Assembly: GCA_039908525.1 (NCBI GenBank)
Contig: JAMOAY010000001.1
Coordinates: forward strand, 248,001-312,000
Length of the DNA stretch: 64,000 bases
DNA from: Magnetaquicoccus sp039908525
Lineage (GTDB): Bacteria; Pseudomonadota; Magnetococcia; Magnetococcales; Magnetaquicoccaceae
Direction: 5' to 3'
Shown piece by piece: positions 42,931 to 51,621 of this stretch. The notes under the pieces were generated by a model that made no database searches, was not told where the DNA came from, and saw only the letters and a list, made by a program, of their open reading frames with translations. Position 1 is the stretch's first letter; every line of letters starts with the position of its first letter. Both the position numbers and the translations under genes were made by a program.

Positions 42931-43398
42931 CTACTTGGCGGCCTCTTCTTTGGCATCCTTGCCGGCCGGCGCAGCCGGGGGCTGCCAACCCGGGCCATAA
43001 CCCGGACCACCCCAACCCGGACCATGACCCCAACCGGGACCATACCCATAGCCGGGATGCCAGCCATTGTTCCAGCCGTTGTTCCAGCCGTTGTTCCAGC
43101 CGTTGTAGTTGTTCCAGCCGTTGTTCCAGTTGTTGTTGCCCCATCCGCCGCCATCGGCGTCGCCGCTGACACCAAAGCTGAAATTGCCCCGCGCGCGACC
43201 ATTGCCATTGCCGGCCAGGTTGTTACCCCAGTTATTGCCCCAATTGTTCCAGTTGTTGTTGTTCCAACCGTTATTCCAACCGTTGTACGGACCATAGCCG
43301 TAACCAGGCCCCCACCAGGCCGATGCCTCGCCCGTGGACAACATGGCAGCGCCACCGAGAAGGGCCGCGACAGCCAACACACTCAAGGTTCTTTTCAT
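42931..43398 (-). CDS. Exported Gly/Asn/Trp-rich protein resembling sulfur globule envelope proteins
   Basis: A 155-residue protein. A clear signal peptide (MKRTLSVLAVAALLGGAAML, cut after ASA) leads to a low-complexity body made of WNNG, GWNN and GYGPGWG repeats with many Trp and Tyr; the last 15 residues are charged and Lys/Glu/Ala-rich. Sulfur globule proteins (Sgp) of purple sulfur bacteria are small exported proteins of just this composition, coating periplasmic sulfur. With the dsr genes 2 kb away this role is reasonable, but such low-complexity sequence gives no firm homology. A terminator follows. AGGAAAGC precedes the ATG. Confidence 0.75.
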   Translation of the reverse strand: MKRTLSVLAVAALLGGAAMLSTGEASAWWGPGYGYGPYNGWNNGWNNNNWNNWGNNWGNNLAGNGNGRARGNFSFGVSGDADGGGWGNNNWNNGWNNYNGWNNGWNNGWNNGWHPGYGYGPGWGHGPGWGGPGYGPGWQPPAAPAGKDAKEEAAK

Positions 43399-43494
43399 GG
43401 TCTGCTTTCCTCTTGTTCCTGGATGAAGATTGACATGTTAGAGAAGATAAAACACCAACTACCCATTCCTCAGGGCCACTGAGGAGGCACAACG

Positions 43495-43550
43495 CGCCGG
43501 AGGGAGACAAACCCCTCCGGCGACAAGAAAGCCCGCAGAGCAGCGGCTTT
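43495..43550 (-). terminator. Two hairpins after the Cys-rich protein gene
   Basis: A stem AAAGCCGC..GCGGGCTTT (43528-43550) followed by CTTG, then a perfect 10-bp stem CGCCGGAGGG..CCCTCCGGCG with an 8-base loop (43495-43522). T-runs are short, so it may be a weak terminator or processing site. Both lie downstream of the gene that ends at 43564. Confidence 0.5.
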
Positions 43551-43563
43551 CATGGGAGAGCAA

Positions 43564-43935
43564 TTACTGGCACTTGTTCATGTCAGGACGATCTGCTGCG
43601 CAAAAATTGGGACCCGCTGCGTCCGGCTTGCCGGCCGCATTGAAACCACCCACCAGGGGTTTGCCAGCCAGGCTCGCCGTGATCTTCTTGTATTTGGTGA
43701 TGTCCACCCGGTCATTGTCACACGCCTTGCGGGCTGCCGCAGCGCAGGCTTCCTGGCTGGTCGCCTCTTTGGCTGCCTTGTCACAGGCCGCCTTGCCATC
43801 ACACTTCTTGAAAGAATCCGCCTCTTTGCCCTTGCAGGCGGTCCGCTCGTAGTGCAGCACACACTCCGCAGAAGCGGTTCCCGCCATGCCCAGAGAGGCA
43901 ACCACCAACCCAGCCAGCATCATTCTGATTTTCAT
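43564..43935 (-). CDS. Small exported Cys-rich protein, unknown
   Basis: A 123-residue protein. The start at 43935 gives a textbook signal peptide (MKIRMMLAGLVVASLGMAG, cut after ASA). The mature part of about 100 residues has eight cysteines (for example ECVLHYERTACKGK, KKCDGKAACD, EACAAAARKAC, NFC and NKC), an even number fitting four disulphides, and is rich in Ala and Lys. No family was recognised. It is next to the sulfur-globule-like gene and on the same strand, but each has its own terminator-like signal. Confidence 0.7.
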   Translation of the reverse strand: MKIRMMLAGLVVASLGMAGTASAECVLHYERTACKGKEADSFKKCDGKAACDKAAKEATSQEACAAAARKACDNDRVDITKYKKITASLAGKPLVGGFNAAGKPDAAGPNFCAADRPDMNKCQ

Positions 43936-44127
43936 CGATTGCACCCTTGTACTGTAGATTACCCGGAAATGACACACAAAACAGACCAACGCAGGGCAGT
44001 ATAACGCAGCCGTATTTTTTTTCAATGGCTATTTGTAACGAAGGTCAGGTGCCGTTCGGCATGTTGCGGGCAGTCTTGATATGGGATCGATGGATTTTGG
44101 CGAAAGAAAAAACTTGCATCAATCATG

Positions 44128-44601
44128 TCAAGCTCCCTGTCTTTGCCATCCCCCTTGCGGCGTCTGCGTCCAATACTCCATCCGACACCCCAGGGCGCGA
44201 TAGTGCCGATAACGTTCCCGGCTGGCCGCCACAGCCACAGGCTCCTGTCCCGGCACAAAATCGATGATCAGGTCGAAACGCCTGGGCTCCGCCACCAGGC
44301 GGGGAGCCGCCAGGAGCAGAAGGGTTGCCTGGTTGCGCTCGTCCGGCTCCAGGCTGATGAGCAACGGCTGCAGTTCGGGGTCCGGGCCATTCCAAAGACC
44401 ATGGGGCAAAAACTGCTGGTTGGCGTAGATCCAGAGCAGATCATCCAGCCGTTGGGCCTGCTGGGCATCCCCGGCCAACAAACAGAGACGCAGCCCCCGC
44501 TGCCAGGCCTTGTCCGCGATACCCACCAGGGCCTTTTCCAGCGGCAACCGGGCCAACTGGTAAAAGCGTACCGTGCAAGGCTCCTGGTGAGTGCGGGCCA
44601 T
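44128..44601 (-). CDS. holC: DNA polymerase III chi subunit
   Basis: A 157-residue chi subunit, which links the clamp loader to SSB. It has the typical start VRFYQLARLPLEKALVGIAD and RGLRLCLLAGDAQQAQRLDDLLW, then NQQFLPHGLW. The central GPDPELQPLLIS and ERYRHYRALGCRMEYW near the end fit as well. It follows pepA by three bases, the arrangement seen in many proteobacteria (pepA-holC). Confidence 0.92.
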   Translation of the reverse strand: MARTHQEPCTVRFYQLARLPLEKALVGIADKAWQRGLRLCLLAGDAQQAQRLDDLLWIYANQQFLPHGLWNGPDPELQPLLISLEPDERNQATLLLLAAPRLVAEPRRFDLIIDFVPGQEPVAVAASRERYRHYRALGCRMEYWTQTPQGGWQRQGA

Positions 44602-44604
44602 GGT

Positions 44605-46164
44605 TTACAGCCAGTGATCCTGGATAAACTGGAACAGCAGGCGCACCCCGACACCCACGGCTCCCTTGGGCACATAGGGGCGGCCACCGCTGCCGTCGTA
44701 GGCGGTACCGGCGATATCCAGGTGGGCCCAGGGTTGTTTTTCATCCACGAAACGGGAGAGGAAACAGGCTGCGGTAATGGTTCCAGCCTCGCGCCCGCCG
44801 ACATTCTTGATGTCGGCCACCGTCGATTTGATCTGCTCCTGATACTCCGCATACAGGGGCAGCTGCCAGACCCGTTCACCCGAACACTCCCCCGCCTTTT
44901 TCAGCTGCCGTATCAGGGGCTCGTTGTTGCCCAGCAAACCGCTGGCCTGGGAACCCAGGGCCACGGCACAGGCCCCGGTAAGGGTGGCCAGATCGATGAT
45001 GGCCGCCGGTTTGAAAGAGGCAGCATGGTGCAGGGCATCCGCCAGAATCAGGCGACCTTCCGCATCGGTGTTGATCACCTCAACGAAAATCCCTTTGGCG
45101 GTCTTGATGATATCGCCCGGTCGTTGCGCCGTCGAGGAGGGCATGTTTTCCGCCACCGGCACAACGCCGATCAGGTTGACCGGCAACTCCAACTCCGCCA
45201 CCACCTGCATCAGGCCGAACACCGCCGCCGCGCCGCACATGTCAAACTTCATGTCCGCCATGCCGTCACCGGACTTGATCGAGAGGCCGCCTGAGTCAAA
45301 GGTGATCCCTTTGCCCACCACCGCCAGCAGGGGCCGATCTCCCCCCTGGCGGTATTCCATGGTGATCAGGCAGGGAGGCGTGCGGCTGCCGCTGCCGACA
45401 GCCAGGATGGCATTCATCCCCTTTCTGGCCAGCATTTTATCACTGAGAACAGTTGTTTTGATATGGGGCAACCGCCCTGCCAACTGGCGGGCCTGTTGGG
45501 CCAGGCTCTCCGGGTTGAGCAGATTGGCCGGCTGATTGCCCAGATTGCGGGCCAGGGTAACCCCACGGGTCAGCCGCTCCGCCACCGACAAGCGCTTTTT
45601 CTCCTGCGCCGACTGATCGCCATGGACGCCGAAAAAAAGCTGCTTGAACGGGTGCTCCTCCTGCGGCTCTTTGCCCTCCTTGGCCACCTTGCTTTTGAAC
45701 GGGTCGAAGCGGTAACTGCTCAGCCAGGCACCCACGGCCAGGGATTCCAGCACCGGAATCTGCCCATGCTTGCCTTTGGGCTTGTGGTGTGGATCCAGAG
45801 AGAGCAGCACGTGACAGCTGCCGATGCCGGACTTGTTGCAGAGGGCGGTGATATGTCCCCCCAGGGCGCGGAAATTCTCGGCGGTGAGCGACTCCTTTTT
45901 GCCCATGCCGAGCAGGATGATGCGGGAGACCAGCAGGCCACTGTTGGCCGGCGTGGGGAAGGCCACAGACTCCCCCAGTCCGCCCCGTATCCACTTTTCC
46001 GCCAACCGTTGGCGGACCTCGTTCTCCACCTTCTTGCCGCACAGGGGCAGGGCCGCCTGGGGCTCCCCACCCTCGTAGACCCCAATGATCAAGGCATCCC
46101 CCTTCCAGGCGGGAACGACTCCCGAGGCGATGCCGATTTTCAACGTTTGCTCTGGCCAATCCAT
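44605..46164 (-). CDS. pepA: Leucyl aminopeptidase (M17)
   Basis: A 519-residue dimetal aminopeptidase of the cytoplasm. The M17 signature is intact: VVGKGITFDSGGLSIKSG, the metal site DMKFDMCGAAAV and NTDAEGRLILADAL (about 350). The N-terminal 160 residues form the variable domain. PepA of E. coli is also a DNA-binding protein; whether this one is cannot be told. It lies 29 bases after arnD and three before holC. Confidence 0.96.
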   Translation of the reverse strand: MDWPEQTLKIGIASGVVPAWKGDALIIGVYEGGEPQAALPLCGKKVENEVRQRLAEKWIRGGLGESVAFPTPANSGLLVSRIILLGMGKKESLTAENFRALGGHITALCNKSGIGSCHVLLSLDPHHKPKGKHGQIPVLESLAVGAWLSSYRFDPFKSKVAKEGKEPQEEHPFKQLFFGVHGDQSAQEKKRLSVAERLTRGVTLARNLGNQPANLLNPESLAQQARQLAGRLPHIKTTVLSDKMLARKGMNAILAVGSGSRTPPCLITMEYRQGGDRPLLAVVGKGITFDSGGLSIKSGDGMADMKFDMCGAAAVFGLMQVVAELELPVNLIGVVPVAENMPSSTAQRPGDIIKTAKGIFVEVINTDAEGRLILADALHHAASFKPAAIIDLATLTGACAVALGSQASGLLGNNEPLIRQLKKAGECSGERVWQLPLYAEYQEQIKSTVADIKNVGGREAGTITAACFLSRFVDEKQPWAHLDIAGTAYDGSGGRPYVPKGAVGVGVRLLFQFIQDHWL

Positions 46165-46193
46165 CGATGCATCCTTTTTATTTGCAAGAATCG

Positions 46194-47117
46194 TTATTCA
46201 CACACATCGCCCTGGAGTGCCAACACCCCGGAACGCCCTGCCACAGAGCCCCACACCATGGTGTGGCGGGGCAAAACGGCGTGGCACACCCCCTCCTGCC
46301 CCCCGCTTCCGTACCACATGTCGGCCAGCGAGCCCACCCGGTAGCCGTCGGCCTGCCAGCTTTGCAGCAGCTTTTCCATGACCGGTAACAGTTTCATCCC
46401 TTCCAGCTCGGCGTGCAGGGTATAAACATGTCCATGGGAACACGGCTGCCGGCTGTGGGCCAGCACCCCCACATGGAGGGTGTCGGCCGTCATGCCCTCC
46501 TGGCCCAGCAACTCGTCCAGGGTGGGCAGGGTGGTGGGCAGTTGCGGGCAGGCGAAGCGGCGACCGTCCAGCACCGGCAAAAAGGGGTGCGTACCCCGGC
46601 AATCGCTGGCATAGGGCAACCGCCACGCCTCCTCCACGGCCAGCAGATGGGCGTTGATCTGCCATCCCGCAGCGCCATGGGTGGTGGGCGGTCGCTCCAG
46701 CAGCGTGTCGTGCAGATCGCGCGCCCGCTGCAAGACCTCCCGGGTCCAGAGCTCCCCCTTGCCGGCCACCTGATCCTGCCATGCCACATGGTCATAACAG
46801 TGGATGCCGCTCTCATGGCCGGCCTGGAGCGTGGCCCGCAAAATGTCAACACTCCGCGCACCGATCATGGGACCGGGCAACAACACCCCGTACAGCAGGG
46901 TTTTGATGCCGTAGTGACTGACCACCGAGGTGCGGCTCACCTTGCGCAAAAAGCCCCGGCGGAAGATGCGCCGCAGGGCGCGACCGGTATGGTCCGGCCC
47001 CAGACTCCACAGAAAGGTGGCGGAGACCCGATAGCGGTCGAACAGGCGCAGCAGCGCCGGCACCCCCTCCTGGGTGCCGCGCAGGGTATCCACATCCACC
47101 TTCAGGGCAATCCGCAT
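46194..47117 (-). CDS. arnD: ArnD-type deformylase for L-Ara4N-lipid
   Basis: A 307-residue polysaccharide-deacetylase-fold enzyme. ArnD removes the formyl group from undecaprenyl-phosphate-L-Ara4FN, a step in lipid A modification. It starts MRIALKVDVDTLRGTQEGV with the metal-binding DVDT; SATFLWSLGPDHTGRAL and AGHESGIHCYDHVAWQD (His and Asp for metal and catalysis) follow, as in ArnD. Spacing to the upstream dehydrogenase gene is six bases. The C-terminal part ends GDVCE. Confidence 0.92.
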   Translation of the reverse strand: MRIALKVDVDTLRGTQEGVPALLRLFDRYRVSATFLWSLGPDHTGRALRRIFRRGFLRKVSRTSVVSHYGIKTLLYGVLLPGPMIGARSVDILRATLQAGHESGIHCYDHVAWQDQVAGKGELWTREVLQRARDLHDTLLERPPTTHGAAGWQINAHLLAVEEAWRLPYASDCRGTHPFLPVLDGRRFACPQLPTTLPTLDELLGQEGMTADTLHVGVLAHSRQPCSHGHVYTLHAELEGMKLLPVMEKLLQSWQADGYRVGSLADMWYGSGGQEGVCHAVLPRHTMVWGSVAGRSGVLALQGDVCE

Positions 47118-47123
47118 GGCGGA

Positions 47124-48188
47124 TCAGCCCTCCTGGTCCAGATCGTCATGATCCAACAGGGCCCGGGCCATCTCCACCTCGGTGCGATAGGTGGCAAAGA
47201 TGCGCCGCAGGGCGGTCGGCAGATCGATCCGCGGCTGCCAGCCCAGATCCTGGCAGGTGTTTTCGATCCAGGGTACCCGATGTTCGATATCCTGGTAGCC
47301 TTTTCCGTAGTAGTGCGCCGAATTGACCTCCACCAGCTTGACCCGGCGCAGCCCCGCCCGGTATTCGGGAAACTCGGCGGCAATCTGCAGCATCCACTGC
47401 GCCAGCTCCCGAATGGAGTAGCCGTTGTCGGGATTGCCGATGTTGTAGATCTTGCCGCTGGCCACCCCACCCGGATTCTCGATCACCCGCATCAGCGCCT
47501 GGATGCCGTCTTCGATATCGGTGAAACAGCGCCGTTGCGCCCCGCCATCCACCAACTGGATCGCCTCGCCACGGGCAATGTGGCCCAGAAACTGGGTCAC
47601 CACCCGGGAGCTGCCCTCCTTGGGGGTGTGCAGACTGTCCAGCCCCGAACCGATCCAGTTGAAAGGACGGATCAGGGTGAAATCCAGCCCCTGCTCCATG
47701 CCGTAGGCCCAGATCACCCGATCCATCAACTGCTTGGCACAGGAGTAGATCCAACGCGGCTTGTTGATCGGACCCAGCACAAAGTTGGATTCATCGGGAT
47801 GGAAAGCCGTATCCTGACACATCCCATATACCTCCGAGGTGGAGGGGAAGACCAGCCGTTTGTGATGGCGGACGCAATCGCGGATGATGGGCAGATTGCA
47901 TTCGAAATCCAGCTCGAAAACCGCCAACGGATGGCGCACGTAGGAGGCCGGGGTGGCAATGGCCACCAGGGGCAGGATGACATCGCATTTTTTGACATGA
48001 TATTGCATCCACTCCCGGTTGATGGCGATATCCCCCTCGAAAAAATGAAAGCGGGGATGCTCGGTCAGGGCGGTGATATGGTTGGAGTGCATGTCCATCC
48101 CGTAGACGTGCCAATCGGTGTCGTCGATGATGCGCCGCGAGAGGTGGTGACCGATAAAGCCGTTGACGCCAAAAATGAGTACGTTCAC
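47124..48188 (-). CDS. arnA: UDP-glucuronate decarboxylase, C-terminal-ArnA-type dehydrogenase
   Basis: A 354-residue short-chain dehydrogenase matching the decarboxylase half of E. coli ArnA, which oxidises UDP-glucuronate to UDP-Ara4O with loss of CO2. The NAD site is MNVLIFGVNGFIGHHLS; the active-site region has STSEVYGMC and YSCAKQLMDRV (Tyr-xxx-Lys), and RPFNWIGSGLDSL is conserved. In E. coli it is fused to the formyltransferase; here the formyltransferase gene is separate, four bases upstream. Confidence 0.92.
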   Translation of the reverse strand: MNVLIFGVNGFIGHHLSRRIIDDTDWHVYGMDMHSNHITALTEHPRFHFFEGDIAINREWMQYHVKKCDVILPLVAIATPASYVRHPLAVFELDFECNLPIIRDCVRHHKRLVFPSTSEVYGMCQDTAFHPDESNFVLGPINKPRWIYSCAKQLMDRVIWAYGMEQGLDFTLIRPFNWIGSGLDSLHTPKEGSSRVVTQFLGHIARGEAIQLVDGGAQRRCFTDIEDGIQALMRVIENPGGVASGKIYNIGNPDNGYSIRELAQWMLQIAAEFPEYRAGLRRVKLVEVNSAHYYGKGYQDIEHRVPWIENTCQDLGWQPRIDLPTALRRIFATYRTEVEMARALLDHDDLDQEG

Positions 48189-48192
48189 AAGA

Positions 48193-49164
48193 TCAGTCTC
48201 CTTTTATGGGCGGGAGCAGAACGGGTTGCAAGAAGGGTGCATCCCCCCATCGTTGACAAAATGCGGCGTGATCCACGGTTTTGCCATGCATCGCGACCTG
48301 CACCAGGTGCAGCCGCTGCCCGTCCAGGCAATCGGCATAACAGCGTTCCCCTTGCCAGTAGAGGCAGGGCCATGATTCCGGTCGGGTGCAGGCTGCCTCG
48401 CCCCGGAAATGGCTGCGCAGCAGCTCGATCCGCTCCCCCTCCTGCTCAAAAAAGGCCCCCGGATAGGGAGGCGCCACGGCCCGGATCAGATTGTGGATCT
48501 GCCAGGCGGACTGCCGCCAGTCGATGCGTCCATCCTCCGGTCGGCGGCGGCCGAAATAGCTGCCCTGACTCAGATCGAGCGGCGTGGCGCGGGCCCGACC
48601 GGCCAACAGCAACGGCACGGCCCGCAGCAACAGGCGCTCCCCGGCACAGACCACTTTCAGGAACACGCCGTGGGCGGTATCGTTGGGCAGGATGGCCACC
48701 GGTTCCTGGTCCAGCAGATCTCCGGCATCCGGTTTGAGCAGCATGGCATGCAGGCTGACGCCGGTGGTCTGCTCTCCGTGGCAGACCGCCCAGTTGATGG
48801 GCACCCGCCCCCGATAGCGGGGCAACAGGGAACCGTGCAGATTGTAGGCCCCCCGTGTCGGCACGGCCAGCAGATCGGCACCCAGCATGTGGCGGTAGTA
48901 GAAAGAAAAAATAAAATCAGGCCGATACGCCTGGATCTGTGCCACCACCTCCGGGCTGTTGGGGTTGGCGGGCTGGAGGGTGGGGATGCCCTCCAGGGCG
49001 GCCAACTCCGCCACGCTGTCAAACCACCGGTTCTCCTCGGGATCATCCTCATGCGTCACCACAAGGGGCACCCGCACCCCCAGCGCCAACAGCACGGACA
49101 GGGCCCGCACGCCGACACTGTGGTAGGCAAACACCACCGCCGTGGTCGGGAGGGCGCCGCTCAC
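48193..49164 (-). CDS. arnA: UDP-L-Ara4N formyltransferase, N-terminal-ArnA type
   Basis: A 323-residue formyltransferase matching the other half of ArnA. Active-site residues are clear: YNLHGSLLPRYRGRVPINWA with Asn and His, and PDAGDLLDQ with the Asp. The N-terminal FAYHSVGVRALSVLLALG is of the family. It uses 10-formyl-tetrahydrofolate to formylate UDP-L-Ara4N. Free-standing form of a domain that is usually fused; four bases precede the decarboxylase gene. Confidence 0.92.
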   Translation of the reverse strand: MSGALPTTAVVFAYHSVGVRALSVLLALGVRVPLVVTHEDDPEENRWFDSVAELAALEGIPTLQPANPNSPEVVAQIQAYRPDFIFSFYYRHMLGADLLAVPTRGAYNLHGSLLPRYRGRVPINWAVCHGEQTTGVSLHAMLLKPDAGDLLDQEPVAILPNDTAHGVFLKVVCAGERLLLRAVPLLLAGRARATPLDLSQGSYFGRRRPEDGRIDWRQSAWQIHNLIRAVAPPYPGAFFEQEGERIELLRSHFRGEAACTRPESWPCLYWQGERCYADCLDGQRLHLVQVAMHGKTVDHAAFCQRWGDAPFLQPVLLPPIKGD

Positions 49165-49186
49165 GGCACGGTCCGAAGGAGGAGGT

Positions 49187-50161
49187 TCATGGGGGAACCA
49201 CGGGGGAGGCAGAGGGCTGTTCGAGCACGGTGCGAACCAGATAGCGGGGACGCTGCTTGGTCTGATGGTAGATGCGGCCCAGGTACTCCCCCATCATGCC
49301 CATGCCGAAGAGGATGATGCCGATCAGAAAGAAGGCAATGGCGAACAGGGTGAAGAGCCCCTCCACCTCGGGACCGATGACCACGCGGCGGATGGTCAGA
49401 TAGACGACGAAAAAGAAAGAGGCAATGGCCACCCCGATGCCGGTCAGGGAGAAAAAGCGCAGCGGGGCGGCGGAAAAACCGGTCATCAGGTCAAAATAGA
49501 GCTGAATGAGGGAGAACAGAGAGTACTTGGAGCGACCCGCCGCCCGCTCTTCGTGTTCCACGACGATTTCGGTGCTGTTGCCCGCATAGAGAAAGGCCAG
49601 GGCCGGAATGAAGGTGAAGGACTCCTGGGAGGCCAGCAGTGCCACCACCACTTCGCGATGATAACCCCGCAACATACACCCCTGATCGGTGATGCGGATG
49701 CGGGTGATCTTCTCCCGCAGCCGGTTCATGAGTTTGCCGGCCACCTGGCGCCACAACACATCCTGTCGTTTGCGGCGGATGCTGCCGACATAGTCGTAGC
49801 CCTCATCCATCTTGGCCACCAGTTTAGGGATCTCCTCGGGGGGGTTTTGCAGGTCGGCATCCAGGGTGATGACATAGCGGCCGTGACAGTGTTTGAAACC
49901 GGCCATGATCGCCGCGTGCTGACCAAAGTTGGTTTTCAGGATCACCACCCGGGTGGTTGCCGGCATGGTCTGAAACTGCTGTTGCAACAACCAGGGGGTG
50001 CGGTCGCGACTGCCGTCATCGACAAACACCACTTCATAGGGGCGCCCCAGACCCTCCATGACCGCATACAACCGCGCAAACAGCAGGGGCAGGACCGACT
50101 CCTCGTTGAAGACCGGTATAATGACTGAAATTTCAGGTTTTTCCACGATGGACTCAGACAT
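49187..50161 (-). CDS. arnC: Undecaprenyl-phosphate L-Ara4FN transferase
   Basis: A 324-residue membrane-bound family 2 glycosyltransferase. ArnC moves L-Ara4FN to undecaprenyl phosphate. The catalytic region has ISVIIPVFNEESVLPLLFAR, VFVDDGSRDRT and TLDADLQNPPEEIPKL. Two transmembrane helices lie near residues 230-300 (GVAIASFFFVVYL, IAFFLIGIILFGMG). Repeat sequence separates it from arnB, and 22 bases from the formyltransferase gene. No arnT gene is seen to complete the pathway. Confidence 0.93.
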   Translation of the reverse strand: MSESIVEKPEISVIIPVFNEESVLPLLFARLYAVMEGLGRPYEVVFVDDGSRDRTPWLLQQQFQTMPATTRVVILKTNFGQHAAIMAGFKHCHGRYVITLDADLQNPPEEIPKLVAKMDEGYDYVGSIRRKRQDVLWRQVAGKLMNRLREKITRIRITDQGCMLRGYHREVVVALLASQESFTFIPALAFLYAGNSTEIVVEHEERAAGRSKYSLFSLIQLYFDLMTGFSAAPLRFFSLTGIGVAIASFFFVVYLTIRRVVIGPEVEGLFTLFAIAFFLIGIILFGMGMMGEYLGRIYHQTKQRPRYLVRTVLEQPSASPVVPP

Positions 50162-50211
50162 TGTTGCCCCGACGCAGACAAGTAAAGATGGGCACTGATC
50201 ACTCTTTGGGC

Positions 50212-50305
50212 CGCAACGGGGGCTTCGCCCCCGGCCCCACCAGGGGCTTTGCCCCTGGACCCCACCAGGGGGATAATCCCCCTGGACCCGTCATAGTTTA
50301 AGAAA
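50212..50305. repeat. Palindromic repeat cluster between arnB and arnC
   Basis: CGGGGGCTTCGCCCCCG, CAGGGGCTTTGCCCCTG and CCAGGGGGATAATCCCCCTGG-type palindromes with the usual ACCCCACC spacers, ending CTGGACCCGTCATAGTT as at 27542. It lies inside the arn operon. Confidence 0.75.
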
Positions 50306-50322
50306 TTAACCGTGCTTCTGTA

Positions 50323-51459
50323 TCATCCCGGCATCACCTGCCGGATGGTCTGCACCACCAGATCCACCGCCTCGTCCGTCATGCGGGGGTAGAGGGGCAG
50401 TGAGATGACCGTCCCGCCGATACGCTCCGCCACGGGAAAGAGACCGGGTTGATAGCCAAAGGTGCTCGAAAAATAGTGGGTCAGATGCACGGGGCGGTAG
50501 TTGACCATGCTGCTGACACCCCGCTCCTGCAACGCCTGGAGCAGATCATCCCGCGCCATGCCCTCCACCAGCACCGGCATCAGATGGTGGGCGTGCACAG
50601 AGCCGGTCGGGGTGCGGGAGAAGAGGCGCAGACCGGGCAGGCCGGCCAATTGGGCATGGTAGCGCTCCACCAACTGCTGCCGACGCTGAAGATTTGCCTC
50701 CAGGCGTTTCATCTGTGGCAACAGGATGGCCGCTTCGATGTTGCTCATGTTGTATTTCCAGCCCATGAGGGTCATATCCCAGTGCTGGTAGCCCTTTTCT
50801 GTCCGTTCGGCGCCACTCTTGTTCATGCCGTGCAGCCGCAGCAGCTTCAGGGTGTGGTAGAGATCGGTGTTGTTGGTGGCCAACGCTCCCCCCTCGCCAC
50901 AGGTGATATTTTTGGTGGCATAAAAGCTGAAGCAGGCGGTCTGGCTGGCGGCGGCCGGGCGCAGCCCCTGATGATGGCCCTCCAGGCAGTGGGCGGCATC
51001 CTCGACGATGGCCAGCCCGTGCTGTTCGGCCAGCATCCGCAGGGCGACCATGTCGCACATCCGGCCATAAAGGTGCACGGGCAGAATGGCCTTGGTGCGT
51101 GAGGTGATGGCGGCCTCGATCTGCCCGACATCCATGTTGCCGCTCTCCGGTTCCACATCGACGAAGACCGGTCGGGCCCCCGCCTCCAGGATGGCGGTGG
51201 AGGTGGCGATGAAGGTCATGGGGGTGGTGATCACCTCATCCCCCGGCCCGATGCCCAGCCCCAGCAGGGAGAGGTGCATCGCCCCGGTACAACTGGTGAC
51301 CGCCAACACGTGACGGCAGCCCAGATAATCGGCCAGCTGCTGTTCAAAACGGGCCACGGTCTCTCCCGTGGTCAGGACGGGGTGGCGAATGGCCTGCGCC
51401 ACCGAGTCGATCTCTTCCTGACCGAGATCGTGGAGAAAAAAAGGCACCTTGAAGTTCAT
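50323..51459 (-). CDS. arnB: UDP-4-amino-4-deoxy-L-arabinose aminotransferase
   Basis: A 378-residue PLP enzyme that aminates UDP-Ara4O. The start MNFKVPFFLHDLGQEEI and HVLAVTSCTGAMHLSLLGLG are of the DegT/ArnB family; the PLP Lys is in CFSFYATKNITCGEGG (about 185). It heads the arn set: arnB, repeat, arnC, arnA halves, arnD, pepA, holC. The order differs from the enterobacterial arnBCADTEF by the split arnA, and arnT, E and F are not here. Confidence 0.92.
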   Translation of the reverse strand: MNFKVPFFLHDLGQEEIDSVAQAIRHPVLTTGETVARFEQQLADYLGCRHVLAVTSCTGAMHLSLLGLGIGPGDEVITTPMTFIATSTAILEAGARPVFVDVEPESGNMDVGQIEAAITSRTKAILPVHLYGRMCDMVALRMLAEQHGLAIVEDAAHCLEGHHQGLRPAAASQTACFSFYATKNITCGEGGALATNNTDLYHTLKLLRLHGMNKSGAERTEKGYQHWDMTLMGWKYNMSNIEAAILLPQMKRLEANLQRRQQLVERYHAQLAGLPGLRLFSRTPTGSVHAHHLMPVLVEGMARDDLLQALQERGVSSMVNYRPVHLTHYFSSTFGYQPGLFPVAERIGGTVISLPLYPRMTDEAVDLVVQTIRQVMPG

Positions 51460-51621
51460 GGAACGCGGGATCCCTCTTGTGGAAACAGTCGGCGGCGACC
51501 GACACTGTCGTTAACTCGGCCTACCGAGCGGGGATTTTCCTGCCCTTTCCGCTTCCGGTCAAGGAACTATCGCGGCTTTGAGGCTTCGTTGTCGATCTTC
51601 GTGGTCGAACGGGGTGGTTGG

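Noticed and set aside
42836..43382. Upstream extension of the Panacea frame to 334 residues
   Set aside because: The extension is Thr/Met/Ala-rich repeat sequence in another frame of the sulfur-globule-like gene; a good ribosome site precedes 42836.
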